Assembly: GCA_913062745.1 (NCBI GenBank)
Contig: CAJXXJ010000090.1
Coordinates: 1-9,896, forward strand
DNA: 9,896 nt
Direction: 5' to 3'
Origin: an uncultured Phaeodactylibacter sp.
Lineage (GTDB): Bacteria > Bacteroidota > Bacteroidia > Chitinophagales > Saprospiraceae
Shown here: positions 1 through 6,781 of the stretch, piece after piece
Layout of the letters: each line of letters starts with the position of its first letter
How positions within the stretch are numbered: position 1 is the first letter of the stretch
Program-made: the position numbers and the translations under genes
The notes under the pieces: model-generated
The model's database searches: none
What the model was told of the DNA's origin: nothing
The model's input: the letters and a program-made list of their open reading frames with translations, nothing else

Positions 1-300
1 TCCGGCGGCGCGTTTTGCCATTTCCAAATCTTCCACGCTTGGCGGTAGCCCCGTCGCCATCCCCGAGAGAATTGCCCCGTCCGCCAGCCCGCGTTCTAGG
101 GTTTCGCGCACGGCGAGGGTCAAACTAGGATTGCCTAGCGGTTGGGCGTGCTTCACCAGCACGTCCGCCACATCTCCCGGCACTGCACCGTCGGCAAAAA
201 TCACTCTGCCTTCCTCATCCCGGCCCACAGCACGGCCTTTGTCCGCGATTCCGGTAAATTGCACATTCGGGTACACCTTCGGTTTTTTCCTTCTTCCCAT
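1..300 (-). CDS. Chimeric partial ORF: RlmD-like TRAM start joined to BtpA-like tail
   Basis: An open frame starts at ATG 300-298 and runs through base 1 without a stop (100 codons visible). Residues 1-47 are a basic start (MGRRKKPKVYPNV) followed by ITGIA-like 'FTGIADKGRAVGR' and 'VPGDVADV', the pattern of a TRAM RNA-binding domain at the N-terminus of Bacteroidota RlmD/RumA 23S rRNA (uracil-5-)-methyltransferases. From about residue 46 the sequence switches to 'ADVLVKHAQPLG', 'ERGLADGAILSG', 'ATGLPPSVEDLE', which is the C-terminal half of the BtpA/SgcQ family; in cyanobacteria BtpA is needed for photosystem I accumulation. An RlmD would continue with the rest of TRAM and a methyltransferase domain; a BtpA would need roughly 170 residues upstream that are absent here. 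Leucine codons also change: CTA is used three times among nine leucines in the tail but is rare in the other genes. Neither activity is expected from the joined product. Family calls are from memory of motifs; the TRAM part is less certain than the BtpA part. Confidence 0.7.
   Translation of the reverse strand, partial: MGRRKKPKVYPNVQFTGIADKGRAVGRDEEGRVIFADGAVPGDVADVLVKHAQPLGNPSLTLAVRETLERGLADGAILSGMATGLPPSVEDLEMAKRAAG
160..168. other. Probable chimera breakpoint inside the left-edge ORF
   Basis: These nine bases encode Ala45-Asp46-Val47 on the minus strand. They fit both parents: the 'PGDV-x-DV' end of the TRAM barrel on the right side and the 'F-ADVLVKHA' strand of BtpA on the left side. 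The homology change therefore falls here within a few codons. Short shared sequence at a junction is typical of assembly or amplification chimeras and also of microhomology-mediated recombination; sequence alone does not separate them. Confidence 0.5.
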
Positions 301-330
301 CCGTCTTTTTGCGTTTTTCTGATTCACCTG

Positions 331-338
331 CAAAGGTA
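331..338 (-). promoter_or_regulatory. Bacteroidota-type -7 box for the left-edge minus-strand gene
   Basis: On the minus strand these bases read TACCTTTG, an exact match to the Bacteroidota sigma-A -7 consensus TAnnTTTG. It lies 30 bases upstream of the ATG at 300, giving an expected leader of about 20-25 bases. I see no clean TTG/TTTG -33 box at the usual distance, so the call rests on the -7 element and position. It supports base 300 as a genuine Bacteroidota gene start. Confidence 0.45.
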
Positions 339-442
339 ACACATTATTCAGGCAGCAGTTACACCGGCCACCGTTCATAGGCCAATAAGGTTAATTGGTA
401 GAGAAATCATACGGCCTGCACGCCATTCCTGCGTTTTTTAAG

Positions 443-450
443 TATCTTTT
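443..450 (+). promoter_or_regulatory. Weak candidate -7 box for the M16 peptidase gene
   Basis: TATCTTTT differs from TAnnTTTG only at the last base and lies 32 bases before the ATG at 483, inside an AT-rich stretch (about 431-480) of otherwise GC-rich sequence. No clear -33 TTG is found 19-21 bases upstream. The remaining part of the 301-482 intergenic region shows no other element I can name. Confidence 0.25.
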
Positions 451-482
451 AGCATTGCAAAACCTTATACAATCCTTGAAAA

Positions 483-3233
483 ATGAGATTACAACACCTA
501 ACGGGGGCATTGCTGCTGCTGACGCTCCTGCTCTCTAACAGCGCCGCAGCACAATTGCCCGACGGCATCAAAAAAATCACCTCGGTGGAAGGCATCACCG
601 AGTACGAACTGGAGGACAACGGCTTACGCATTCTGCTCTTCCCCGACCCTTCCAAACCGACCATCACCGTGAATGTGACTTATCTGGTTGGCTCCCGGCA
701 CGAAGCCTACGGCGAAACCGGCATGGCTCACCTGCTTGAGCATATGGTTTTTAAAGGCACGCCCGACCACCCGGACATCCCGCAGGAGCTGACCGAGCAC
801 GGCGCGCGCCCCAATGGCACGACCTGGTACGACCGCACCAATTATTTCGAGACCTTCAGCGCTACGGAAGAGAACCTGCGCTGGGCCCTCGACATGGAGG
901 CCGACCGCATGGTCAACTCCTTCATTGCCGCTGAAGACCTGGAAAGCGAAATGACGGTAGTGCGCAACGAGTTTGAATCCGGCGAAAACAACCCAAGCAG
1001 CGTGCTCATGAAGCGCGTCATGTCTACCGCCTACATGTGGCACAACTACGGCAACACCACCATTGGTGCCCGGGCCGACATTGAGAATGTGCCTATCGAG
1101 CGCCTGCAGGACTTTTACCGCAAGTACTATCAGCCGGACAACGCCTACCTGATCGTAGCCGGCAAGATAGACGAAGGCGAGACCCTGGAAATGATCAAAC
1201 AGTACTTTGGCCGCATCCCCCGCCCGGAGCGCGAGCTTATCCCGACTTATACCCGGGAGCCGGTACAGGACGGCGAGCGCTTTGCAGAACTGCGGCGCGT
1301 AGGCGATGTGCAGGTAGTCAGCGCTATGTACCACATCTGCCCGGGCAGCCACTCTGACTTTGCCCCCATTTCAGTGCTGGTGGAGCTGCTCACGAGCGAG
1401 CCCTCCGGCCGGCTGTATCAGGCACTGGTCGAGAGCGGCAAGGCCAGCTCGCAGTTCGGCTGGGCCGCCAGCCTGCGCGAGCCCGGATTCGTCTACTTTT
1501 CAGCTGACGTCCTGAAGGACAAGAGCCTGGCAGAGGCCGAAGCCGCAATGAAATCTACTGTCGATGCGCTGCGCGACAACCCGCCGACCAGAGAAGAAGT
1601 GGAGCGTGCCCAAAAGCGCATCCTGAAAAACCTGGAGCAATACTTCCGCAACAGTACCCGCCTCGGGCTGGGCATGAGCGAATACATCGCTCAGGGCGAC
1701 TGGCGGCTGGCTTTCCTCTACCGGGACCGCGTAGAACAGGTGACGCCGGAGCAGGTACAGGAAGTAGCCCGCAAATACTTTAAGCCCAGCAACCGCACCG
1801 TGGGCCGCTTCTACCCGGACTCAGCTCCCGAACGCGTAGAAATACCGGACCGACCGGATATTGCCGCTATGCTCGATGGCTATACCGGCAAGGAGGCCAT
1901 CGCGGAAGGTGAAGCCTTTGATCCCTCCCCGGAAAATATTGAAGCCCGCACGAGCCGCAGCACACTCGGCCAAACCCTGGAGTACGCTCTGCTGCCTAAA
2001 GAAACCCGTGGCGATGCAGTCACCCTCCGCATGTCGCTGCGCTTTGGCTCCGGGGATGCCCTGAAGGACAAACAGATGGCGGCAAGCTTCGCCGGCCGGA
2101 TGCTCGATAAAGGTACCGCCGAACTCAGCCGTCAGGAGCTGGAAGATAAATTTGACGAGCTGAAAGCCAACATCCGCATCGGAGGCGGCGCTACCGGCGC
2201 CTATGTGCTTGTGGATACCGAACGCGACAAGCTGCCGGAAGTCATCGACCTCGTCGGGCAGATGCTCAGGCAGTCCACCTTCCCAGAGGAAGAATTCCGC
2301 AAATTGAAGGAAGAGCGCCTCGCTTCTATCGAGGAAAGCCGCTCTGAACCGCAAGCCCTCGCTTTTAAAGAGATGCAGCGGCGCATGAGCAATTACCCGA
2401 AAGAGGACCCGCGCTACACCATGACTTTCGAAGAGGAGATCGAAGCCGTCAATGCCGTCACGCTGGAGGAGGCCAAAGCTTTTTACCAGGAATTTTACGG
2501 CGCTTCCGAGGCTACGGTAGCCGTAGTGGGCGATTTTGACCCGGAAGCTACGGAGACTGCCCTGAAGCGCAACTTTGAAGGCTGGGCAAGTGAGCAGCCC
2601 TACGAGCGGCTGGTGGATGAATTCTACCGGCCCAAGCCGGAAAACATTTCGCTGGAGACACCGGACAAAGCCAATGCGATGTTTCTGGCCGGGCAGCCGC
2701 TGAAGATCAATCAGGACCACGAAGACTACGCAGCGCTAACACTGGGCAACTTCATGCTGGGCGGCGGCTTCCTCAACTCCCGCCTCGCTACCCGTATCCG
2801 TCAGGAAGAAGGGCTGAGCTACGGCGTGGGCTCTTTCCTGAGTGTGGACAGCCGCGACGAGAGCTCCCGCTGGCAGGCGTACGCGATCTACGCACCGGAA
2901 AATGTAGAGGCGCTGGAAAAAGCCTTCCGCGAAGAAATCGAAAAGGTAGTGAGCGATGGCTTCACCGCCGAAGAGATTGAAGCTGCAAAGAGCGGCTGGA
3001 TACAGAGCCGCTCCGTAAGCCGGGCACAGGACCGCTCGCTGGCCGGCATGCTGAATGAATACCTCGACCTCGGGCGTACGATGAAGTGGGATGCCCGGCT
3101 GGAACAGGCGGTAATGGCACTGACGCCGGAACAGATTAACGAAGCAATGGCCCGCCACCTCGATGTGGATGCAATGACGATCGTGAAGGCCGGCGATTTT
3201 GAAAAAGCTAAGAAAGCAAAGATGAAGCCGTAA
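483..3233 (+). CDS. Secreted two-half M16 family zinc metallopeptidase
   Basis: A 916-residue insulinase/pitrilysin-type (M16) peptidase, expected to degrade peptides in the periplasm. Residues 1-23 form a signal peptide (a Leu-rich core and a SNSAAAQ cleavage region), which supports the start at 483. The N-terminal half carries the inverted zinc motif HLLEH at 83-87 and the third ligand Glu163 in 'VVRNEFE', 76 residues after His87, the family spacing. The C-terminal half (about 490-880) repeats the fold without the zinc motif: the equivalent region reads AASFAGRML. It retains the conserved Arg773 and Tyr780 in 'TRIRQEEGLSYGVGS', which bind substrate in M16 enzymes. The two fused halves and ~900-residue length match PqqL-like single-chain M16 enzymes; in these the halves form one clamshell chamber. 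It has no operon partner: it is divergent from the left-edge ORF and ends at its own terminator. Zinc peptidase identity is secure; substrate is unknown. Confidence 0.95.
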   Translation: MRLQHLTGALLLLTLLLSNSAAAQLPDGIKKITSVEGITEYELEDNGLRILLFPDPSKPTITVNVTYLVGSRHEAYGETGMAHLLEHMVFKGTPDHPDIPQELTEHGARPNGTTWYDRTNYFETFSATEENLRWALDMEADRMVNSFIAAEDLESEMTVVRNEFESGENNPSSVLMKRVMSTAYMWHNYGNTTIGARADIENVPIERLQDFYRKYYQPDNAYLIVAGKIDEGETLEMIKQYFGRIPRPERELIPTYTREPVQDGERFAELRRVGDVQVVSAMYHICPGSHSDFAPISVLVELLTSEPSGRLYQALVESGKASSQFGWAASLREPGFVYFSADVLKDKSLAEAEAAMKSTVDALRDNPPTREEVERAQKRILKNLEQYFRNSTRLGLGMSEYIAQGDWRLAFLYRDRVEQVTPEQVQEVARKYFKPSNRTVGRFYPDSAPERVEIPDRPDIAAMLDGYTGKEAIAEGEAFDPSPENIEARTSRSTLGQTLEYALLPKETRGDAVTLRMSLRFGSGDALKDKQMAASFAGRMLDKGTAELSRQELEDKFDELKANIRIGGGATGAYVLVDTERDKLPEVIDLVGQMLRQSTFPEEEFRKLKEERLASIEESRSEPQALAFKEMQRRMSNYPKEDPRYTMTFEEEIEAVNAVTLEEAKAFYQEFYGASEATVAVVGDFDPEATETALKRNFEGWASEQPYERLVDEFYRPKPENISLETPDKANAMFLAGQPLKINQDHEDYAALTLGNFMLGGGFLNSRLATRIRQEEGLSYGVGSFLSVDSRDESSRWQAYAIYAPENVEALEKAFREEIEKVVSDGFTAEEIEAAKSGWIQSRSVSRAQDRSLAGMLNEYLDLGRTMKWDARLEQAVMALTPEQINEAMARHLDVDAMTIVKAGDFEKAKKAKMKP

Positions 3234-3259
3234 CAAACGGTTGTGCACCGAGTGCATCC

Positions 3260-3298
3260 TCCCGGATTTTGGCGAAAGCCGGAGTCCGGGATTTTTTT
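3260..3298 (+). terminator. Rho-independent terminator of the M16 gene
   Basis: An inverted repeat TCCCGGA (3260-3266) / TCCGGGA (3285-3291) encloses a second short stem GGC-GAAA-GCC (3271-3280) capped by a GNRA-type tetraloop, and is followed directly by seven T residues (3292-3298). It begins 27 bases after the M16 stop codon. The last T residues are part of the stop codon of the convergent RDD gene (3299-3297, read TAA on the minus strand). Read from the minus strand no T-run follows the hairpin, so it should act efficiently only on plus-strand transcripts. A small extra hairpin TGCAC-CGA-GTGCA (3244-3256) precedes it. Confidence 0.8.
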
Positions 3299-4043
3299 AG
3301 CGCGTGATGACGATGTAGTCCCGGATGAGCGTGCGCAGGAACTCAATACGGTCCCGCGGCGGCTCCTGTATCTGCAGCACATCCTGCAGCCGTTGCACCA
3401 GGTCGGACACTGCCCGCTGATGGGCCGCATTGGGATGGTTGCGAAAGCGGTTCACCACATTTTTAATCAGCAGCATATCCGCTTCGCTGAGCTGCTCTAC
3501 CTGCGGGTACTTAGGCTCGTAATTGTCCAGAGATGAGATATTGAGAATGTCGGCCAGGTGGAAGCGCAGATTGTGGCGGACGCGGATCACCGTCGTGTTC
3601 GCGGTCATATCGCCCAGCCGCTGATTCTTGTCGGAGGAGCTGATCAGCAATGCGGAGAGCGCTCCCAGGGAAAGCAGCGTATCGGCGATGTGGAAAACAG
3701 CCCGGAGCAGATAGTCGCTCAGCCCCGGCTCCTTGCCATCCAGGCGCACCACCCGGATACCCAGTGATTTTTTGCCCCAGCTTTGCCCGTTGGCGGCGAC
3801 CTCCGAAATGAAGTGGTACAGCATGAAGCCGATAATGGGCATCAACTGGTAGAAGAGGGTGAACAGCATACCGCCGCCCGCCAGGCCCCGCAAAATCTGC
3901 CCGATCACCAGCGTAACCAGCAAAAGATAGCCGAGGCCATAAATCAGCAAGTCGAGCAAAAATGCCAGAATACGCTCCCGCAAACTCGCCAGCTCGTACT
4001 CAATGGCGACATTCTGCGTGGTTTTTATATCAATCGTCTTCAT
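3297..4043 (-). CDS. RDD family membrane protein
   Basis: A 248-residue inner-membrane protein. The RDD signature is present: Arg24 and Asp31 in 'RERILAFLLDLLIYG' at the first membrane segment, the 'GQSWGKKSLGIRVVR' loop at 86-100, and Asp145 in 'QRLGDMTANT'. Three membrane segments are visible at about 26-50, 58-80 and 114-137. The last ~90 residues are hydrophilic, with helical character, and probably cytosolic. RDD proteins are poorly understood; some are linked to ion transport, many have no assigned role. The gene is divergent from the SpoIIM/MoxR/DUF58 operon, and RDD genes sit next to this cluster in many Bacteroidota and Actinobacteria, so it is likely part of the same membrane system (inference). 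Convergent with the M16 gene, which is probably unrelated in function. The start at 4043 places the first membrane segment at the expected distance. Confidence 0.88.
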   Translation of the reverse strand: MKTIDIKTTQNVAIEYELASLRERILAFLLDLLIYGLGYLLLVTLVIGQILRGLAGGGMLFTLFYQLMPIIGFMLYHFISEVAANGQSWGKKSLGIRVVRLDGKEPGLSDYLLRAVFHIADTLLSLGALSALLISSSDKNQRLGDMTANTTVIRVRHNLRFHLADILNISSLDNYEPKYPQVEQLSEADMLLIKNVVNRFRNHPNAAHQRAVSDLVQRLQDVLQIQEPPRDRIEFLRTLIRDYIVITR

Positions 4044-4056
4044 AATCTTTCAACCT

Positions 4057-4086
4057 CAAAGTAAAGAATGGGTTTCATCTTTACAA
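4057..4086 (-). promoter_or_regulatory. Candidate promoter of the RDD gene
   Basis: On the minus strand a TTG (4086-4084) is followed after 20 bases by TACTTTG (4063-4057), one base short of the TAnnTTTG consensus. The spacing is compatible with Bacteroidota -33/-7 promoters, and the box ends 13 bases before the ATG, implying a very short leader. For the opposite direction the best I see is TAAATTTA at 4139-4146, 10 bases before the SpoIIM start, without a -33 box. The rest of this 113-base divergent region holds nothing I can name. Confidence 0.3.
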
Positions 4087-4156
4087 TTTATTCCCTAAAA
4101 TAGAGGATCAAAAGACGGAAGCGCCCCGCGCCTCTGTCTAAATTTAAGCTGTCCGC

Positions 4157-5998
4157 ATGCGCGAAACCAATTTCATCCGTCAGAATAAGGAAAAATGGGC
4201 TGAGTTTGAACACTCGCTCCAGCAAAAGCAAACCGACCCGGATAGGCTGAATGATTTGTATGTGCAAATTACGGACGACCTGTCCTACTCCCGCACCTTC
4301 TACCCCAACCGCTCGGTTCGGGTGTACCTCAACGGGCTGGCGCAGCGCATTTTCTTCCGCCTGTACCGCAACCGCCGCTCCCGGGCCGCCCGCCTGCTGA
4401 CCTTCTGGTCGGAAGAGCTGCCCCGGCTGGTGTACGAAGCAAGGGGCGATTTCCGGACTTCCTTCCTCGTATTCCTGCTGGCCTTCCTCATCGGCTTGGT
4501 ATCAAGCGCGTACGACGGCGAATTTCTACGCATCATCCTGGGCGATTCCTACGTGGATATGACGCTGGAGAATATCGAGTCCGGCGACCCAATGGCCGTG
4601 TACAAGGAGCGCGGAGCGTTTGGCATGTCCCTCGGCATCACCTTCAACAACCTGTTTGTGGCTTTCCTCACCTTTGTGATGGGGGCTTTTTTCACCATCG
4701 GCAGCATCGCTATCCTCATCCGCAACGGTATCATGCTCGGGGCCTTTCAGTACTTCTTCATCGAGCGCGGCCTGTTCACGGAGTCTTTCCTGACCGTATG
4801 GATGCACGGCACGCTGGAGATTTCGGCTATTATCATTGCCGGCGCCGCCGGCATCACGATGGGCAAAGGCCTGGCCTTCCCCGGCACCTACACCCGTGCG
4901 CAGTCCTTTCAGCGCTCGGCCCGGCGCGGGGTCAAGATGATGCTTGGCATTGCGCCCATTATCATCATGGCCGGATTTATTGAGGGCTACCTGACCCGCT
5001 ACACGGAAGTCCCCAATTTGCTGCGTGCCGCCTTTATCCTGGTCTGTCTGCTGTTCGTGCTGCTTTACTTTGTCTGGTACCCGCGCATGAAGGCACAGAT
5101 TGGCTTCGGGCCCGCATCGCTGGGCGACCGCCTGCCCGGAGAGCGCGAGCAGCGCATCCACTTTTACCAGATACAGTCTTCCGGCGAGATTTTCTCGCAG
5201 GTGTTTGTGCTGTACAAAAAGCAATTCGGAGCAATGGCGCTGGCGGCTATGATCGGGGCACTGTTGTACCTGGCCCTGGTATTTCTGCCCGGCAGTGAAA
5301 ATATAGAAGACCGCTTTATATACCGGCACGGCGCTTTTTCCGGGCTACGGGACATCAAGCAGTTTTTCCGCAACCCCAGCGCCCCGCTCACCCCACTGGC
5401 GAACACAATCGGCTTTGCCCTCGTGAGCTGGGTAGCATCGCGGGGCCTGCTCCGGGAAGAAGGGCTGCCGCCGCAGCGGGCTGCCGTTGCGGTCCTCAAA
5501 CTGCTGGTGCCCGCCGGCATCCTGGCCTCCTTCCTCTACCTCTACGGATGGTTTACGCCCTTCCTGCTGGCAGCCCTGCTTGTGCTGCCGGGCCTGTGGG
5601 GACACATCAGCCTGCGCGAGCGCATCAACCCCTTTGCAGCAATGAGCCGCAGCCTCGGCCTGCTGACGCCCAACTTCAGCCGGGGCTTTAGCCTGTCACT
5701 GCTGTTCCTGCTGGTCGGCCTGCTGTTTTACTCCCTGACCAATACGGCCCTGGCCTGGTTTTACCTCGACCTGCTAAGCTGGGTGGTGCAATTGCCCGAA
5801 GCAGGCATGGCCAAGCTGTCCACTGCCGCCCTAACCTTTATCAGCCTGTGGGTGTTATACCTCGTGATGGGCCTGGCGCTCTCAGGCGGAGCACTGCTGT
5901 ACTACACCCTGCTGGAAATACAGGAAGCGCCGGACCTGCGGCAGCGCATTCAGCGCATTGGCCTGCAGCACCGCATTCAGGGCCTCGAAAAAGAATAG
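4157..5998 (+). CDS. SpoIIM (DUF95) family membrane protein with a long C-terminal membrane extension
   Basis: A 613-residue polytopic membrane protein. Residues 1-310 match the SpoIIM/DUF95 family: a hydrophilic helical N-terminus, then membrane segments at about 102-118, 160-185, 190-202, 214-235, 262-278 and 288-308, with the conserved 'FNNLFVAF' (163-170) and the hallmark 'HGTLE' (217-221). SpoIIM of Bacillus helps engulfment during sporulation, but the family is widespread in non-sporulating bacteria, where the role is unknown. Stand-alone family members are usually near 320 residues. The remaining ~300 residues hold about six more membrane segments (near 358-377, 415-427, 445-463, 466-482, 511-526, 556-585), starting with 'SSGEIFSQVFVLYKKQFG' (341-358), which resembles the start of separate membrane proteins encoded after SpoIIM in some flavobacteria. 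A gene fusion is therefore likely (inference). First gene of a tight operon; the next start is 3 bases downstream. No Shine-Dalgarno is seen. Confidence 0.85.
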   Translation: MRETNFIRQNKEKWAEFEHSLQQKQTDPDRLNDLYVQITDDLSYSRTFYPNRSVRVYLNGLAQRIFFRLYRNRRSRAARLLTFWSEELPRLVYEARGDFRTSFLVFLLAFLIGLVSSAYDGEFLRIILGDSYVDMTLENIESGDPMAVYKERGAFGMSLGITFNNLFVAFLTFVMGAFFTIGSIAILIRNGIMLGAFQYFFIERGLFTESFLTVWMHGTLEISAIIIAGAAGITMGKGLAFPGTYTRAQSFQRSARRGVKMMLGIAPIIIMAGFIEGYLTRYTEVPNLLRAAFILVCLLFVLLYFVWYPRMKAQIGFGPASLGDRLPGEREQRIHFYQIQSSGEIFSQVFVLYKKQFGAMALAAMIGALLYLALVFLPGSENIEDRFIYRHGAFSGLRDIKQFFRNPSAPLTPLANTIGFALVSWVASRGLLREEGLPPQRAAVAVLKLLVPAGILASFLYLYGWFTPFLLAALLVLPGLWGHISLRERINPFAAMSRSLGLLTPNFSRGFSLSLLFLLVGLLFYSLTNTALAWFYLDLLSWVVQLPEAGMAKLSTAALTFISLWVLYLVMGLALSGGALLYYTLLEIQEAPDLRQRIQRIGLQHRIQGLEKE

Positions 5999-6001
5999 AC
6001 G

Positions 6002-6781
6002 ATGTGCGTACACCTGCTTAAAGCCTGTTCCCTTCTTTTGCTTCTGCTGGCCGGCAACCTTGCTTCAGCACAGGCCGCCCGCCCCTACACAGAATCGGCG
6101 ATTGAGCCGCAGTCCTTTGACCGCGAACGCTGGGCTTCCGCCAAAGAAGGCATCGACTACTCCGGGCAGCCCCCCGGGCAGGAGCCTTCCGAACAGGCCG
6201 GGGACAACGGCAATCAGCGGGGCGGCGGCGAACGGCAGCCACAACAAACGCCGCCCGATGCCTACAACAGCCCGCCCATGAGCAGCGAAATGGCCACCAT
6301 GCTGCTGAAAGGGCTGTCGTTTATCGGCATCGCGGTGCTCCTGGCTTTTCTCATCCGCTACCTGCTGGGGCTGCAGCGGGCACCGCGCAATGAAAAAATA
6401 CGCCGCCCGGGCAGGAGCGGAGGCATCGACCTGGAGCAAATTGAAGAGCGGCTGCACGAAGCAGAACTGCAGGACTATATCCGGCAGGCCGTGGAGCAGG
6501 GCAACTACACGCTTGCCCTCCGGCTCCACTATCTGGAAGTACTCAAACAGCTTTCCGGCCGTAAGCTCATCCTCTGGAAAAAAGACAAAACCAACCGGCA
6601 ATACCTGAACGAGCTATCCGGCCATCCGCTTCAGCAGCACCTTACAGAACTGACCCGCATATTCGAACACCACTGGTACGGACGGCACCCTTTGGCAGCG
6701 GATGATTACCCTGCGCTGGCCAACCGCTTCCGTCAAATGGAGCAACAAATCGCAGAATCCCTTACCGCCCATGCAGAATAA
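6002..6781 (+). CDS. DUF4129 domain membrane protein
   Basis: A 259-residue envelope protein. Residues 1-24 look like a signal peptide (LLLLLLAGNLASAQA), followed by a low-complexity Gly/Pro/Gln-rich stretch (about 52-95), one membrane segment at about 100-122 and a basic stop-transfer patch (APRNEKIRRPGR). The C-terminal 145-255 region carries the DUF4129 pattern: 'QGNYTLALRLHYLEVLKQL' (166-184), the Thr-Asn-Arg-Gln-Tyr-Leu element (197-202), and a late 'FEHHWYG' (221-227). In many bacteria this domain follows a transglutaminase-like domain; none is present here. The topology puts the linker outside and DUF4129 in the cytosol, where it could touch MoxR or DUF58 (inference). It starts 3 bases after the SpoIIM stop and overlaps the next gene by 11 bases, so co-translation is likely. 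The function of the domain is unknown. Confidence 0.82.
   Translation: MCVHLLKACSLLLLLLAGNLASAQAARPYTESAIEPQSFDRERWASAKEGIDYSGQPPGQEPSEQAGDNGNQRGGGERQPQQTPPDAYNSPPMSSEMATMLLKGLSFIGIAVLLAFLIRYLLGLQRAPRNEKIRRPGRSGGIDLEQIEERLHEAELQDYIRQAVEQGNYTLALRLHYLEVLKQLSGRKLILWKKDKTNRQYLNELSGHPLQQHLTELTRIFEHHWYGRHPLAADDYPALANRFRQMEQQIAESLTAHAE

Noticed and set aside
624..1352. Long minus-strand ORF (242 codons) inside the M16 gene
   Set aside because: It is antisense to a well-conserved peptidase, has no recognisable motifs, and is expected from the GC-rich codon pattern of the real gene.
1821..2720. Long minus-strand ORF (299 codons) inside the M16 gene
   Set aside because: Same reason: the plus strand encodes the conserved C-terminal M16 half throughout, and the antisense protein shows no domain.
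4102..4135. Possible hairpin in the divergent region (AGAGG at 4102-4106 with CCTCT at 4131-4135; GCGC-CCC-GCGC at 4121-4131)
   Set aside because: The stem is only 5 bp across a 24-base loop, and the inner stem is a self-complementary tetramer; this is within chance for such sequence, and no regulator site is recognised.
4526..5329. Minus-strand ORF (267 codons) opposite the SpoIIM gene
   Set aside because: The plus frame carries SpoIIM motifs and membrane segments over the same bases; the antisense product is compositionally odd and motif-free.
4157..5998. SpoIIM as evidence for sporulation
   Set aside because: The family is common in non-sporulating bacteria and the neighbours are membrane/MoxR genes, none of them sporulation genes.
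6702..6770. Upstream start for the DUF4350 gene
   Set aside because: It would add 23 residues lying fully within the DUF4129 coding region and push the membrane segment inward; 6771 is the better start.
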